In this document: positions 43,621 through 52,725 of the stretch, in pieces | Numbering within the stretch: position 1 is the stretch's first letter | Layout of the letters: each line of letters starts with the position of its first letter | Source of the DNA: Gimesia alba | GTDB taxonomy: Bacteria > Planctomycetota > Planctomycetia > Planctomycetales > Planctomycetaceae | Assembly (NCBI RefSeq): GCF_007744675.1 | Contig: NZ_CP036269.1 | Coordinates: 930,001 to 994,000, forward strand | DNA length: 64,000 nucleotides | Direction: 5' to 3' | The notes under the pieces: model-generated | Databases searched by the model: none | Seen by the model: the letters and a program-made list of their open reading frames with translations, nothing else | What the model was told of the DNA's origin: nothing | Translations under genes and position numbers: made by a program

Positions 43621-43786
43621 TCACTCCGTTTTCGGTATCTGGAAGTTTTATTTATGATCCCTGCCAGACGTTTTGTTTCCGGTGTAGGCCTGCCTAGAGT
43701 ATAGTAAGGTAAATCGAAACCGTAAGTCGAAAGACCAACTTTGTAAGAAATCCTTCAGCCACTTTAATAACCTAGAAACAAGATTT

Positions 43787-44314
43787 ATGGATTATGTTGA
43801 AGCACTTCTCGAATTGGCGCCTCCGACGGATGTACCTGCAACCAGCTTAACACCACTCGATTTCGTGGAGGTTGAGATCAAATTACAGACAACTATTCCC
43901 AAAGACTATCAACGGATTCTAGAAGCTTATCGTTCCGGCGCATTCGATAAATACCTCTGGCTGTTTTCCCCCTTTTCTAAAAATCAAAATGTGAATTTGT
44001 TTGAACATCTCGCGATAGAAAATGAACTCCTGGAAGAGTCGTTCGAAACGGAGTTATGCGATATTGTATTATGGCCAGCGCCGGAGGGTTTGATTCCCTG
44101 GGCGGGAACTGTAAACGGAGATCGAATTTACTGGAGAACGATTAATCATAAAACGCAAGTTCTTGTCCGAGAAACCAGGAGCCTGAATTTTCAAATCTTT
44201 CCCCTCAGCATTTCCGAATTCCTGGTCAACGCGCTCATTGAAAAGATTGATGTGAATTGTTTTCCTTGTGATCTTCCTGAAGACCCTTTTTTTCAGTATG
44301 AATCGTATGACTGA
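43787..44314 (+). CDS. SUKH (SMI1/KNR4)-family protein
   Basis: 175 residues. VEIKLQTTIPKDYQRILEAYRSGAFDKYLWLFSPF (family landmark) and LIPWAGTVNGDRIYWRTI are typical of SUKH proteins, which often act as immunity proteins against polymorphic toxins. No toxin gene is adjacent, so it may be an orphan. The ATG has GAAACAAGATTT upstream, no strong ribosome site. Confidence 0.7.
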   Translation: MDYVEALLELAPPTDVPATSLTPLDFVEVEIKLQTTIPKDYQRILEAYRSGAFDKYLWLFSPFSKNQNVNLFEHLAIENELLEESFETELCDIVLWPAPEGLIPWAGTVNGDRIYWRTINHKTQVLVRETRSLNFQIFPLSISEFLVNALIEKIDVNCFPCDLPEDPFFQYESYD

Positions 44315-44355
44315 TATGGTGTTTTTTCGTTTTCTGACACCTATTCCGTCTCACC

Positions 44356-45111
44356 TCACTCAGGCAGCAACAGGGTTGCCCCTGGTTGTAATGTCACTTG
44401 CTCAACGTGCCCCGTTCTCATTTTGCCACTCTGTTCATCTTTGTAGAGCAGATGCACATGGACCGAGGTAGCCGGGTGGGTGATGTTTCCTACAGAGTTC
44501 TTGGCGAATACACCAACCAGTTTTCCTTTGACGTTCGAAAGGTCTGCTTCATAAGGTCGTTTCTCTTTGGGGAGAACCTCTTTTCGCATCCTGGCCCGTA
44601 GCGGACAGGCACCGTTGATTACATGAAAGCGAACATTTTTGAAGTCACCTTGAATGACGAACATGAACGGCTCATCCACATTCAGTCCTGCTTTCCGTGC
44701 CGCCTGCTCGATCAGAGAATCGACTTCGTCCGGTTGAATCGTGCGCGAAACCGGATGCTCAGACCAGGATTTCACATAGGACCCGACAAGCAAGGCAGCT
44801 TGTGTTTTGGGAGAAAGCTTTTCCGGGCTAAGGGTACCATCCGGTTTTACCTGCGTGAGCGTGGTTTTTCCGTCAAAAATGGTCGCCTCGCCTGCCAATG
44901 ATTCCAACGCGCCCACGGCATAGAAATGCGGCTTCTGAATCAGCTCAGCAAATTTGACGCGGCCCTGATGTTGCTGCTGACCGATCACCTCATGCATCTT
45001 GCCGTATTGAACAATGCCTGCTTGTTTGGACTCTTCGGCAATCACGCCAGTGAGGCTACTGATCATCACGGCGAAAAAAACGAAACCACTTTTCAGTGTC
45101 CACTGATACAT
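44356..45111 (-). CDS. Secreted acetolactate-decarboxylase-like protein
   Basis: 251 residues. Signal peptide about 1-25 (SGFVFFAVMISSLTGVIAEE). The body follows ALDC: FAELIQKPHFYAVGALESLAGEATIFDG, HPVSRTIQPDEVDSLIEQ, and SVHVHLLYKDEQSGKMRTGHVEQV, which keeps a HxH and a following GHV, the zinc-binding His set. ALDC normally works in the cytoplasm on 2-acetolactate; the signal peptide places this one outside, so the substrate may differ. No als gene nearby. Confidence 0.75.
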   Translation of the reverse strand: MYQWTLKSGFVFFAVMISSLTGVIAEESKQAGIVQYGKMHEVIGQQQHQGRVKFAELIQKPHFYAVGALESLAGEATIFDGKTTLTQVKPDGTLSPEKLSPKTQAALLVGSYVKSWSEHPVSRTIQPDEVDSLIEQAARKAGLNVDEPFMFVIQGDFKNVRFHVINGACPLRARMRKEVLPKEKRPYEADLSNVKGKLVGVFAKNSVGNITHPATSVHVHLLYKDEQSGKMRTGHVEQVTLQPGATLLLPE

Positions 45112-45270
45112 CCCATCGTCTCCCGATTTAATTATGACTCAGAGTGAAATTGAATCTCCGAAGATACGTTAATTATACGCCGCTGATTACTTGAGGAATA
45201 GCACCGAAAATCAGGTTTCATGAAACCTTCATTGACAAGCAGGTTTTTCCTTAAAGCTTCCACTGCGGCC

Positions 45271-45400
45271 AGGTAGTGTTTCTTAATTCGAATTCGTCTT
45301 TGCAAATGGGAAAGAACCGGGGCTAATGCCCTTCGGCTAATTACCACAAACAAGATCAGCCGCACGGCGTTAGCCGCGGTTAATACAAATCTCGATAAAG
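45271..45400 (+). repeat. Composite GGGGCTAATGCCC/GCGTTAGCCGC repeat
   Basis: AGGTAGTGTTTCTTAATTCG, then AACCGGGGCTAATGCCC, CGGCTAAT and finally GCCGCACGGCGTTAGCCGC. The first three blocks match 9236-9306. They fill a part of the 528-bp gap (45112-45639); the rest holds nothing I can name. Confidence 0.6.
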
Positions 45401-45639
45401 ATTGCTTTCCTGAGAGTCGCTCTTAAACGATTAAATAAACGCTACCTAACATTGAGCTGCTCAGCAGGTGGCGACTTTTTGAATGATCGAGATGGATTAC
45501 AGCGGAATTACGGGAACATCGTCCATATAAATCCCCTTTCAGCTGCTGAATTGAATATTAATGGTCGTATCTCCCTCTACCGACTACTACAATCTGGTCC
45601 AAAATCATTTCAGTTTTAGACTTTTCGGAGAGATGACGC

Positions 45640-46893
45640 ATGCGGCTCATCATGATAGCCGTTGGAAGTATTGGTGATGTGTTTCCCCTGCTGGGGATTG
45701 CGCGAGAAATGCGCACGCGGGGGCATGCCGTGCAAGTCATTGCGAATCCCTTTTATGCAAAACATGTCGAACAGGTCGGTGCGGAGTTATTACCGATCGG
45801 GACGGCGGAAGAACATCAGCAGATGATGAGTCATCCCTCCATCACCCATCCCCGCAAAGGCTGGGCACTCTGGTTGAAGCTGGGCTCGTTGAATTATCTC
45901 AAACAAACCTACGCGTTGATTGAAGAACATGCTGTAAAAGGCGAGACGGTTCTCGCCGGCAGCTGGGGCGCGCAGGCGGCTCTGGTAGCCCGTGAGAAAC
46001 TCGGCATTCCCGCCGCGACGCTTCATCTGGAACCGGACAAATTTCGCACGGCCTTTGATTCTGCCGCCATGCCCCGGCGCTCACTGGTGTTTCAATCAAA
46101 TCCTGCCTGGCTCAAACGGATGCAATACCGGCTGCTCGACAAACTGCTGATCGACCCTGCCTTTGAACCCGTAAATGCATTTCGCCGCGAATTAGCTCTG
46201 CCTGAGATTCAGCATTTCTGGAACGCAGGCATTCATTCACCGGACCTGACTGTCGGTCTCTTTCCCGACTGGTGGGGACCGCTGCAGCCGGACTGGCCGC
46301 AGCAGACAAAGCTGATTGGCTTTCCGCTCTGGGATCAAAACCCCGACCAGCAGTTTCCGGAAGAGGTGGCCGAATTCCTGGATGCCGGCGAGCCCCCCGT
46401 TGTCTTTTCTCCGGGCGGCTTTGGAAACATTCCGGAAAAACTGTTCAAGATTGTTGTTCCCGTGTGTGAAGAACTGGGGCTGCGGGCGATCTTGCTGACG
46501 TCCAATCGCAGTCTGCTCCCGAAACAGTTACCGGAGACGATCGGACATTTTCAATTCATCCCCTTCACCCCGCTGTTAAATAGAGCCGCAGCGGTCGTGC
46601 ATCATGCGGGCATCGGAACCGCCGCGCTCTGTCTGGCCGCGGGAACGCCGCAAATTGCCATCCCGCCGATGCACATCAATCGAGATACTGCTTTACGGTT
46701 AGAGAGACTGGGCGTCGGGCGGATGATTTCCCCCTTTTCCTTGCGGGAGGAATCTCTAAAACAATCGTTGCGAGTGCTTCTGGGGGCTGATACGATCAAT
46801 TCTAACTGCCAGGAGATTGCATCACGACTCGAAAACAGCAGCACAATTCCTACCGCCGCTGATCTGTTGGAGAGTCTCGTCCCAAAAGCTTAA
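45640..46893 (+). CDS. Glycosyltransferase family 1 (UGT-like)
   Basis: 417 residues. MRLIMIAVGSIGDVFPLLGIAREMRTRGH is the N-terminal UGT motif (G-S-x-GDV-P). The C-terminal domain has FSPGGFGNIPEKLFK and the donor-binding HHAGIGTAALCLAAGTPQIAIP with ALRLERLGVG. Members transfer a sugar such as rhamnose to lipid or small-molecule acceptors. Followed after 8 bp by the SAF-domain oxidoreductase; the pair may form one pathway. ATG 45640. Confidence 0.85.
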   Translation: MRLIMIAVGSIGDVFPLLGIAREMRTRGHAVQVIANPFYAKHVEQVGAELLPIGTAEEHQQMMSHPSITHPRKGWALWLKLGSLNYLKQTYALIEEHAVKGETVLAGSWGAQAALVAREKLGIPAATLHLEPDKFRTAFDSAAMPRRSLVFQSNPAWLKRMQYRLLDKLLIDPAFEPVNAFRRELALPEIQHFWNAGIHSPDLTVGLFPDWWGPLQPDWPQQTKLIGFPLWDQNPDQQFPEEVAEFLDAGEPPVVFSPGGFGNIPEKLFKIVVPVCEELGLRAILLTSNRSLLPKQLPETIGHFQFIPFTPLLNRAAAVVHHAGIGTAALCLAAGTPQIAIPPMHINRDTALRLERLGVGRMISPFSLREESLKQSLRVLLGADTINSNCQEIASRLENSSTIPTAADLLESLVPKA

Positions 46894-46901
46894 GTAAATC
46901 A

Positions 46902-48089
46902 ATGAAGAATTCGATCGATCCGACACGGGTCTCCCTCGTGGGGTCCGGCTTTTTAGCACGGGGCATGGTCTATGCTCTGAACAATCAATCTGATCTGGAA
47001 GTCGGACGAGTTCTCACGCGGCGCGATATTGAGAGTTGTAACGATTTTCCCGATTGTGATCTGCTGACAAATTCTGTAGAGGAAGCGATCAACTCTGCCG
47101 AAGTCTTACTGGAGTGCAGCGGCGACCCGGTCCATGCCACGTATGTGATCGAACAGGCAATGCAAGCCGGAATGCCCGTCGTGACCATGAATTCCGAATT
47201 TCATGTCACCACCGGGTCCGCTTTTGTCCAGCGGGGTTTTCTGACCGAAGCCGAAGGCGATCAACCCGGTTCCCTGGCCGCGCTGCATCACGAGGTGTGC
47301 GGCATGGGTTTCCAACCGCTCGTGTATGGCAATATTAAAGGCTTTCTCGATCACAATCCCCCGCGGGATTCGATGGAGTACTGGGCACGTCGGCAAGGCA
47401 TCAGCCTGGATCAGGTGGTTTCCTTTACCGATGGGACGAAACTGCAGATCGAACAGGCCTTCATCGCGAATGGTCTGCAAACTAAAATTGCCCAGCCGGG
47501 ACTCCTCGGTCCTCGATGCCAGGATGTAGCACAAGGGGGCGCCGAATTAGCCGAGGTTGCCGAACAGCTCGGGCATCCGATCAGTGACTATGTTCTGGCT
47601 GATGGCGTCAAGTTGCCTGCCGGCGTTTTCATTACAGCGAAACACGATCCCGAGCAACAGTCTTATCTCGAATACTTAAAACTGGGGGCGGGTCCTTATT
47701 ACACTCTGGTCCGCAACTATCATTTGTGTCATCTTGAAATCATGAAGACAATTCGAGGTGTCATGACCGGCGATGAGCCGTTACTGAATAATTCGTCACA
47801 GCCGACCGTCAGCGTCGCCGCCATCAGCAAGCGCGCCTTACAGCCCGGCACACTGATTGAACGCGGGATCGGAAGTTTCGACGTCCGTGGTTCCACCATT
47901 CGGATCGCCGAATTTCCGAACCATGTTCCCATCGGCCTGTTGATGGGAGCCCGCGTACGACGGGCCATCTCCGCTGACGAAATGCTGATGCTGGACGATA
48001 TCGAACTGCCCGAGTCCCGCGCGTTTGACCTGTATCGAGAGATCCTCAACCAAACGACCGAGGTACTCTCCGATTCCGCGGCACATTAA
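46902..48089 (+). CDS. NAD(P)-binding oxidoreductase with C-terminal SAF domain
   Basis: 395 residues. Rossmann fold from residue 9 (VSLVGSGFLARGMVYAL) with homoserine-dehydrogenase-like layout, VVTMNSEFHVTTG and VYGNIKGFLDHNPP, and a SAF domain near the end (VAAISKRALQPGTLIERGIG). The SAF part occurs in enzymes handling sialic-acid-type sugars and dehydratases. The substrate is unknown; the glycosyltransferase just upstream suggests cell-envelope sugar work. That is inference. Confidence 0.7.
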   Translation: MKNSIDPTRVSLVGSGFLARGMVYALNNQSDLEVGRVLTRRDIESCNDFPDCDLLTNSVEEAINSAEVLLECSGDPVHATYVIEQAMQAGMPVVTMNSEFHVTTGSAFVQRGFLTEAEGDQPGSLAALHHEVCGMGFQPLVYGNIKGFLDHNPPRDSMEYWARRQGISLDQVVSFTDGTKLQIEQAFIANGLQTKIAQPGLLGPRCQDVAQGGAELAEVAEQLGHPISDYVLADGVKLPAGVFITAKHDPEQQSYLEYLKLGAGPYYTLVRNYHLCHLEIMKTIRGVMTGDEPLLNNSSQPTVSVAAISKRALQPGTLIERGIGSFDVRGSTIRIAEFPNHVPIGLLMGARVRRAISADEMLMLDDIELPESRAFDLYREILNQTTEVLSDSAAH

Positions 48090-48165
48090 ACGGAAGACCG
48101 CTCGCCCCGTTCAGTCGCAACACTGAGATGTGATAATTGGTTCTCTGAAACCTTTTATCAATTGC

Positions 48166-48408
48166 ATGTCAAAAATGAATCCGTGGATGTTGTTAGTGAC
48201 CGCAGTCTTCTTCTCAATTGCAATCTATTTTAGCGACGGGGACGGAGGACTATTCGCGGTTGGCTTGCTTGTATTGTTTAATCAGGTAACGCTTTTTCTC
48301 TTACAGTTCCAGAAAGAAAACGCGGAACTGCGATCACGGCTGGATGCGCTTGAAAATAAAGCAATCGTGGAGACAATGCCTGAAAATCGGGCAGTCAATC
48401 CTGTTTGA
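48166..48408 (+). CDS. Small two-helix membrane protein, unknown
   Basis: 80 residues. Helices about 7-23 and 29-46 (PWMLLVTAVFFSIAIYF, GLFAVGLLVLFNQVTLFLL), then a short coiled coil (KENAELRSRLDALENK). ATG 48166 is the likely start; 48175 and GTG 48130 are possible. It ends 21 bp from the convergent K+ channel gene. Confidence 0.5.
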   Translation: MSKMNPWMLLVTAVFFSIAIYFSDGDGGLFAVGLLVLFNQVTLFLLQFQKENAELRSRLDALENKAIVETMPENRAVNPV

Positions 48409-48429
48409 TGTTGCTCAAGGTCGCGGCCC

Positions 48430-49587
48430 CTAAATCTCCGCGGTCACACCACGGTACGTAATCTTGATTCCCTTCGCGGCGAATTTTTCAGACAGGTGCG
48501 GGATGTCGTTGTTGTGTACGAGTACAATCACCGCGTCGCCTTCCAGCAATTTCGTATCGGGGGAGAGATCCTGTTCGACTTCGCCGTCGGCCCGGCGGAT
48601 GGCGACGACCAGAAAGCCGCGATCGCTGCGGACTTCGATCTTATCCAGCGTTTTGTTCGCGAATGTGGAGTCCTTCGTCACCTGTAATTCTTCGAACTGC
48701 AGACCGAAGTGGCCCAGTTCGTCTTTGATCGCGCCCTCGCTGGTGAGCTGTTCCAGCATGTTTTCCGTTGTGGGCCGCATGATGAGTTGGGCGACTTTAG
48801 AGGCACCGATGGCGGTTGGCAGCACAACGCGATTTGCACCGCAGCCGATCAGCTTTTTCTCGGTCTTGGGATTTTCGCCACGGGCAATGATCATCACATC
48901 CGGGTTCATTTCACGGGCGGTGATCGTCACGAACACGTTCGTGGCATCAGCCGAGAGCACGGTCGCCAGCACCGCAGCCCGGCGGATGCCCGCCTGTTCC
49001 AGGATGTATTCTTCGGAGGCATCGCCGTTAATCACCCAGTAACCTTGATCCTCGGCTGCCTTCAGGCGGCGTTCGTCGCAGTCAATGACTACAAACGGTT
49101 TCTTTGCGGCGAACAGGTTTTTGGCCAGGATCGAACCCATGCGGCCGACGCCGCAGATGATCGTGTGGCCTTGCAGACGTTCGATTTCTTTTGTCATTCT
49201 TCTCGCTCCCAGTGCCCGGTTGAGTTCTCCGTCGATCACCATCTGCATGAATCCGCCGATCGTATAAATCACGGCGCCATAGCCGGCGATGATGACCATG
49301 ATCGTGAGTGCCCGCAGTCCAGACGATTCGATGGGCTGCACTTCACCGTAACCGACGCCAAAGATGGTGATGATCACCATGTAGATCGAATCTTCCAGTT
49401 TCCAGCCGGCAGAGACGTAGCCGATCACCGCGACCAGACAAATGAAAAAGAACAGCGCAATCCCGGTGATGATCTTACGGAATGGTCTGGAATGCATCTG
49501 ACTGTTTCGCTGAATCGCATCGGAAGAGACTAAGGATTCAGAATCGGTCATCGTTGCTTTCTCTATCGCCGTGCTGAAGTGATCCAT
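48430..49587 (-). CDS. Potassium channel with RCK (TrkA) domain
   Basis: 385 residues. Two membrane helices (about 38-60 and 92-113) flank a pore with selectivity filter TIFGVGYGE (74-82). RCK N-terminal domain begins at 141 (HTIICGVGRMGSILAKNLF) with Rossmann GxGxxG; the acidic VVIDCDERR follows. A TrkA-C domain ends the protein. Gated by a cytoplasmic ligand such as NAD or Ca2+. The same layout as MthK-type channels. Several starts are in the frame; ATG 49587 is used. Confidence 0.9.
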   Translation of the reverse strand: MDHFSTAIEKATMTDSESLVSSDAIQRNSQMHSRPFRKIITGIALFFFICLVAVIGYVSAGWKLEDSIYMVIITIFGVGYGEVQPIESSGLRALTIMVIIAGYGAVIYTIGGFMQMVIDGELNRALGARRMTKEIERLQGHTIICGVGRMGSILAKNLFAAKKPFVVIDCDERRLKAAEDQGYWVINGDASEEYILEQAGIRRAAVLATVLSADATNVFVTITAREMNPDVMIIARGENPKTEKKLIGCGANRVVLPTAIGASKVAQLIMRPTTENMLEQLTSEGAIKDELGHFGLQFEELQVTKDSTFANKTLDKIEVRSDRGFLVVAIRRADGEVEQDLSPDTKLLEGDAVIVLVHNNDIPHLSEKFAAKGIKITYRGVTAEI

Positions 49588-49677
49588 TTATTGATGCGTC
49601 ACACAGGAACAGAGCCGATCCAGAATAGGAATTCCGGTCGGCTCTGGTTCACAGACTCAATTGTTAACTCGTCACTG

Positions 49678-51921
49678 TTACTTGATGAACAGCATTTCCT
49701 GGTAGGTTGGCAGTGGCCAGAGATCGTCGGCAACAATACCTTCCAGTTCATCTGCGAAGCCACGAACTTTGTTCATCAGCGGCAGAATCGTATGGCAGTA
49801 GTAGTTGGCTTCGGCGAGCAGATCTTCCGATCCGTTCTCGGCACCCGCTTCTTCCAGTTCCGCAATGCTGTCCTGCAATGATTTGACCAGTAACGTGACC
49901 TTGTCCAAGGTCTTGGTGTCGAAATCGTAGTCCAGCATTTTCAGGCTGGCACAGTTCGAAACCAATTCGCCCTGGTAGCGGATGACAGCCGGGAAGATCA
50001 TTGTCTTGGCCATCTTCAGCGTCAGGTTGTACTCAACCTTGATCGACATGACGTACTGTTCGAGGTAAGTTTCCAGACGGCTTTCCAGTTCGCGTTCTGA
50101 AAGGACGCTGTACTTGGTAAACAGTTCTTTCACTTCTTCGGTCTGCAGAATGGGCAGAGCATCGGCGGTGGTTTTGAGGTTCAGCAGACCCCGTTTTTCC
50201 GCTTCAGCGTGCCATTCATCACTGTAACCATCGCCATTGAAGATGACGGCTCCGTGCTCGTTCATAATTTCAGTCAGCAGTTTCTGTAATTCGCCGTGCA
50301 GTTTGGCTGGATCTCCGCCAGTCGCTTCTTCCAGCTTGGTCGCACAGAAATCCAGTGAGTCAGCAACGATGGTGTTCATCGCGACCAAGGGACCGGCGAT
50401 TGACTGGTTAGAACCGACGGCACGGAATTCAAACCGGTTACCGGTGAAAGCGAACGGGCTGGTTCGGTTTCGGTCGCCCGCATCTTTCGGCAGCGGAGGC
50501 AGAACGTCGACACCAACAGTCAGTGTTCCCTTAGGAATGGAAGAGTTGGCACCACCCGATTTAATCTGTTCGAAGACGTCTGTCAGCTGATCGCCCAGGA
50601 AAACCGAGATGATCGCCGGTGGTGCTTCGTTGGCACCGAGGCGATGATCGTTACTGGCGGAAGCAACTACAGATCGCAACAGACCCTGGAACTTGTGAAC
50701 CGCACGGATGACGGCGGCACAGAACAACAGGAACTGAGCATTTTCGTGAGGTGTGTCACCGGGATCCAGCAGGTTACCCTGTGAGGAACTTCCCATGGAC
50801 CAGTTAACGTGTTTACCTGATCCATTCACGCCGGCGAATGGCTTTTCGTGAGTCAAGCAGACCATGCCGTATTTTTCAGCCGTCCGTCGCAGTGTGGTCA
50901 TCAGCAGTTGCTGGTGGTCGGTGGCGATGTTGGCAGATTCAAACAGCGGGGCGATTTCGAACTGTCCGGGAGCCACTTCGTTGTGACGGGTTTTCACGGG
51001 GATACCCAGTTTGAACAGTTCACGCTCGGCTTCAAACATGAAGGAGAGTACGCGGTCGGGGATCGCACCGAAATAGTGATCGTCGAATTCCTGCCCTTTT
51101 GGTGGTTTGGCACCAAACAGGGTACGACCGGCATTGAGCAGGTCGGGGCGGGCGTAATAGAAGTTCTTATCGATCAGGAAGTATTCCTGTTCGGGACCAG
51201 CGGTAGAAGAAACCAGGCTGCCGTCGTTGTGACCGAACAGTTTCAGAATTCGCTGAGCCTGTGCATTCAAGGCCTGCATCGAACGCAAAACGGGAGTTTT
51301 CTTGTCCAGAGCTTCTCCGGTCCAGGAAACGAAAGCGGTCGGAATGCAGAGTGTGGTTCCGTTGGTGTTTTCCAGAATGTATGCGGGGCTGGTGACGTCC
51401 CAGATGGTGTAACCGCGGGCTTCGAAGGTTACGCGGATACCACCGGTTGGGAAGCTTGAACCATCGGGCTCGCCCTGGATCAGCTGGGCACCACTGAATT
51501 CCGCGATCGCGCTGCCGTCTCCATCGGGAGAGAGGAAGCTGTCGTGCTTTTCGGCGGTGGATCCGGTCAGGGGATAGAAAACGTGGGCGTAGTGAGTGGC
51601 CCCTTTTTCGATGGCCCAGTCTTTGATGGCGGAGGCGACAACGTCTGCCGTCGAGCAGTCGAGCTTTTCACCCGCTTCGATGGTTTGTACCAGTTTCTTG
51701 TAGACTTCTTTAGGCAGACGTTTTTTCATCGTTGCTTTAGAGAAGACGTTCGCGTTGAACAACTGAGCCGTCGGTTCGTCTTTGAAATTCATGGGAGGGT
51801 AGCTGGGCTTAAAGCTGGTGGCAGCAGCGATGGCGGAAGTTCGCGGAGAACCATTGGAAGCGGAAGATCCATTGCTGCCAGCGGAGAACGAAGTTGAAGC
51901 ACTCGAAGTTGCAGTGTTCAC
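49678..51921 (-). CDS. glnN: Glutamine synthetase type III
   Basis: 747 residues with a GTG start at 51921, AAAAGG upstream. GSIII markers include [71 protein letters not shown] and [21 protein letters not shown]. It makes glutamine from glutamate, ammonia and ATP. The first 43 residues are a low-complexity Ser/Ala run; a second start at ATG 51792 ([10 protein letters not shown]) would remove them and cannot be excluded. A candidate sigma-54 promoter lies at 52145-52161. Confidence 0.93.
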   Translation of the reverse strand: MNTATSSASTSFSAGSNGSSASNGSPRTSAIAAATSFKPSYPPMNFKDEPTAQLFNANVFSKATMKKRLPKEVYKKLVQTIEAGEKLDCSTADVVASAIKDWAIEKGATHYAHVFYPLTGSTAEKHDSFLSPDGDGSAIAEFSGAQLIQGEPDGSSFPTGGIRVTFEARGYTIWDVTSPAYILENTNGTTLCIPTAFVSWTGEALDKKTPVLRSMQALNAQAQRILKLFGHNDGSLVSSTAGPEQEYFLIDKNFYYARPDLLNAGRTLFGAKPPKGQEFDDHYFGAIPDRVLSFMFEAERELFKLGIPVKTRHNEVAPGQFEIAPLFESANIATDHQQLLMTTLRRTAEKYGMVCLTHEKPFAGVNGSGKHVNWSMGSSSQGNLLDPGDTPHENAQFLLFCAAVIRAVHKFQGLLRSVVASASNDHRLGANEAPPAIISVFLGDQLTDVFEQIKSGGANSSIPKGTLTVGVDVLPPLPKDAGDRNRTSPFAFTGNRFEFRAVGSNQSIAGPLVAMNTIVADSLDFCATKLEEATGGDPAKLHGELQKLLTEIMNEHGAVIFNGDGYSDEWHAEAEKRGLLNLKTTADALPILQTEEVKELFTKYSVLSERELESRLETYLEQYVMSIKVEYNLTLKMAKTMIFPAVIRYQGELVSNCASLKMLDYDFDTKTLDKVTLLVKSLQDSIAELEEAGAENGSEDLLAEANYYCHTILPLMNKVRGFADELEGIVADDLWPLPTYQEMLFIK

Positions 51922-52144
51922 GATTTTTTTACCTTTTCATTTGGGCGAAAATACTACTTAGGTTGTACATCTGCGGGAAACCACGTGGCTAAAGCAGAAC
52001 AGTTTGGATTATTTTTATGTGAAAATCGGTTGTGTTTTTTACAATCAGCTCAAATCGCTACTTTGAATTACTGGTCGTTTGCGATGGAAACCAGCACAAA
52101 ACGGTTGGAAATTCCCGAATAAAAGTAATGATTTATCTCTATTG

Positions 52145-52161
52145 AGCAGAATATGTGCCAA
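52145..52161 (-). promoter_or_regulatory. Candidate sigma-54 (-24/-12) promoter for glnN
   Basis: Minus strand TTGGCAC-ATATT-CTGCT against consensus TGGCAC-N5-TTGCW. The GG and GC pairs have the required 10-base gap. The -12 box has one mismatch (C for the first T). It is 224 bp upstream of the GTG start; nitrogen-regulated glnN promoters of this kind are expected in bacteria with RpoN. Confidence 0.45.
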
Positions 52162-52617
52162 TTAGTAGCTGATCTCAGCTTTGTGGGGCATCACTGGTCC
52201 GAGTATGCGCTTCGACTGGAAATCGAGGAAGAATTCACGCAGAAATAATGAACCGAAACATGGTTTTTCAGTCTTGAATTGAACGATTTCGGAGCCCGGT
52301 AATCTGTGATGGGACCCCCGGTTTTTTTGCAAGAATTAAGGGGTAAATCCCGATATCAAAGCGACTCACTTCTGGCTGCATATTCGTTATGCAAGATCTG
52401 CAACTATAATTAGCAGTATGCCTCTTAGGAAGGCATAAGCAGAAGGCAAACTTTACTATGTCTGACTTTTAATTAAGTAATATAGTTAAATTAATGCCTG
52501 CATTTTGTTCAACCTGTGGACCGGTTCATGAGGGGAAACGGGCTGATTTCGAGAACCAACGGGCCGGATGTCGTCGGGGGCCTCAGCAGGGAACCGTTTC
52601 TGGAGTGAATTTGCTCC

Positions 52618-52692
52618 TCACTTCCGTCGACCCGGATTCAACTGCGGAAAACTCGTGCCCACCGATTTCAGCCAGCCGGGCAATTATTTCCA
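52618..52692 (-). pseudogene. Remnant of a sulfatase C-terminus
   Basis: On the minus strand this reads WK-stop-LPGWLKSVGTSFPQLNPGRRK-stop, matching the tail of the intact sulfatase at 55167 (WDDLHGWLKSVDASFPQENP and DRRK-stop). An in-frame TAA replaces one Asp, and upstream similarity fades. It is a fragment of a second sulfatase. Confidence 0.7.
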
Positions 52693-52725
52693 CATAATAA
52701 AAGATTCCAGAAATGATGAAGCGTA

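Larger units (their letters stand above)
51922..52725. other. Long non-coding gap with regulatory signals
   Basis: Holds the glnN leader, a sigma-54-like site (52145-52161), a hairpin ATGCCT..AGGCAT at 52419-52437 of unknown role, and at its far end the sulfatase-tail remnant. No gene recognised otherwise. Confidence 0.5.

Noticed and set aside
48709..49533. Long plus-strand open frame within the K+ channel gene
   Set aside because: Shadow of the channel/RCK coding strand, with composition unlike a protein.
50848..51459. Plus-strand open frame within glnN
   Set aside because: Shadow of the glutamine synthetase frame, which has full family motifs.
52419..52437. Intrinsic terminator
   Set aside because: A small ATGCCT/AGGCAT hairpin, but no T-run follows and no gene ends nearby.
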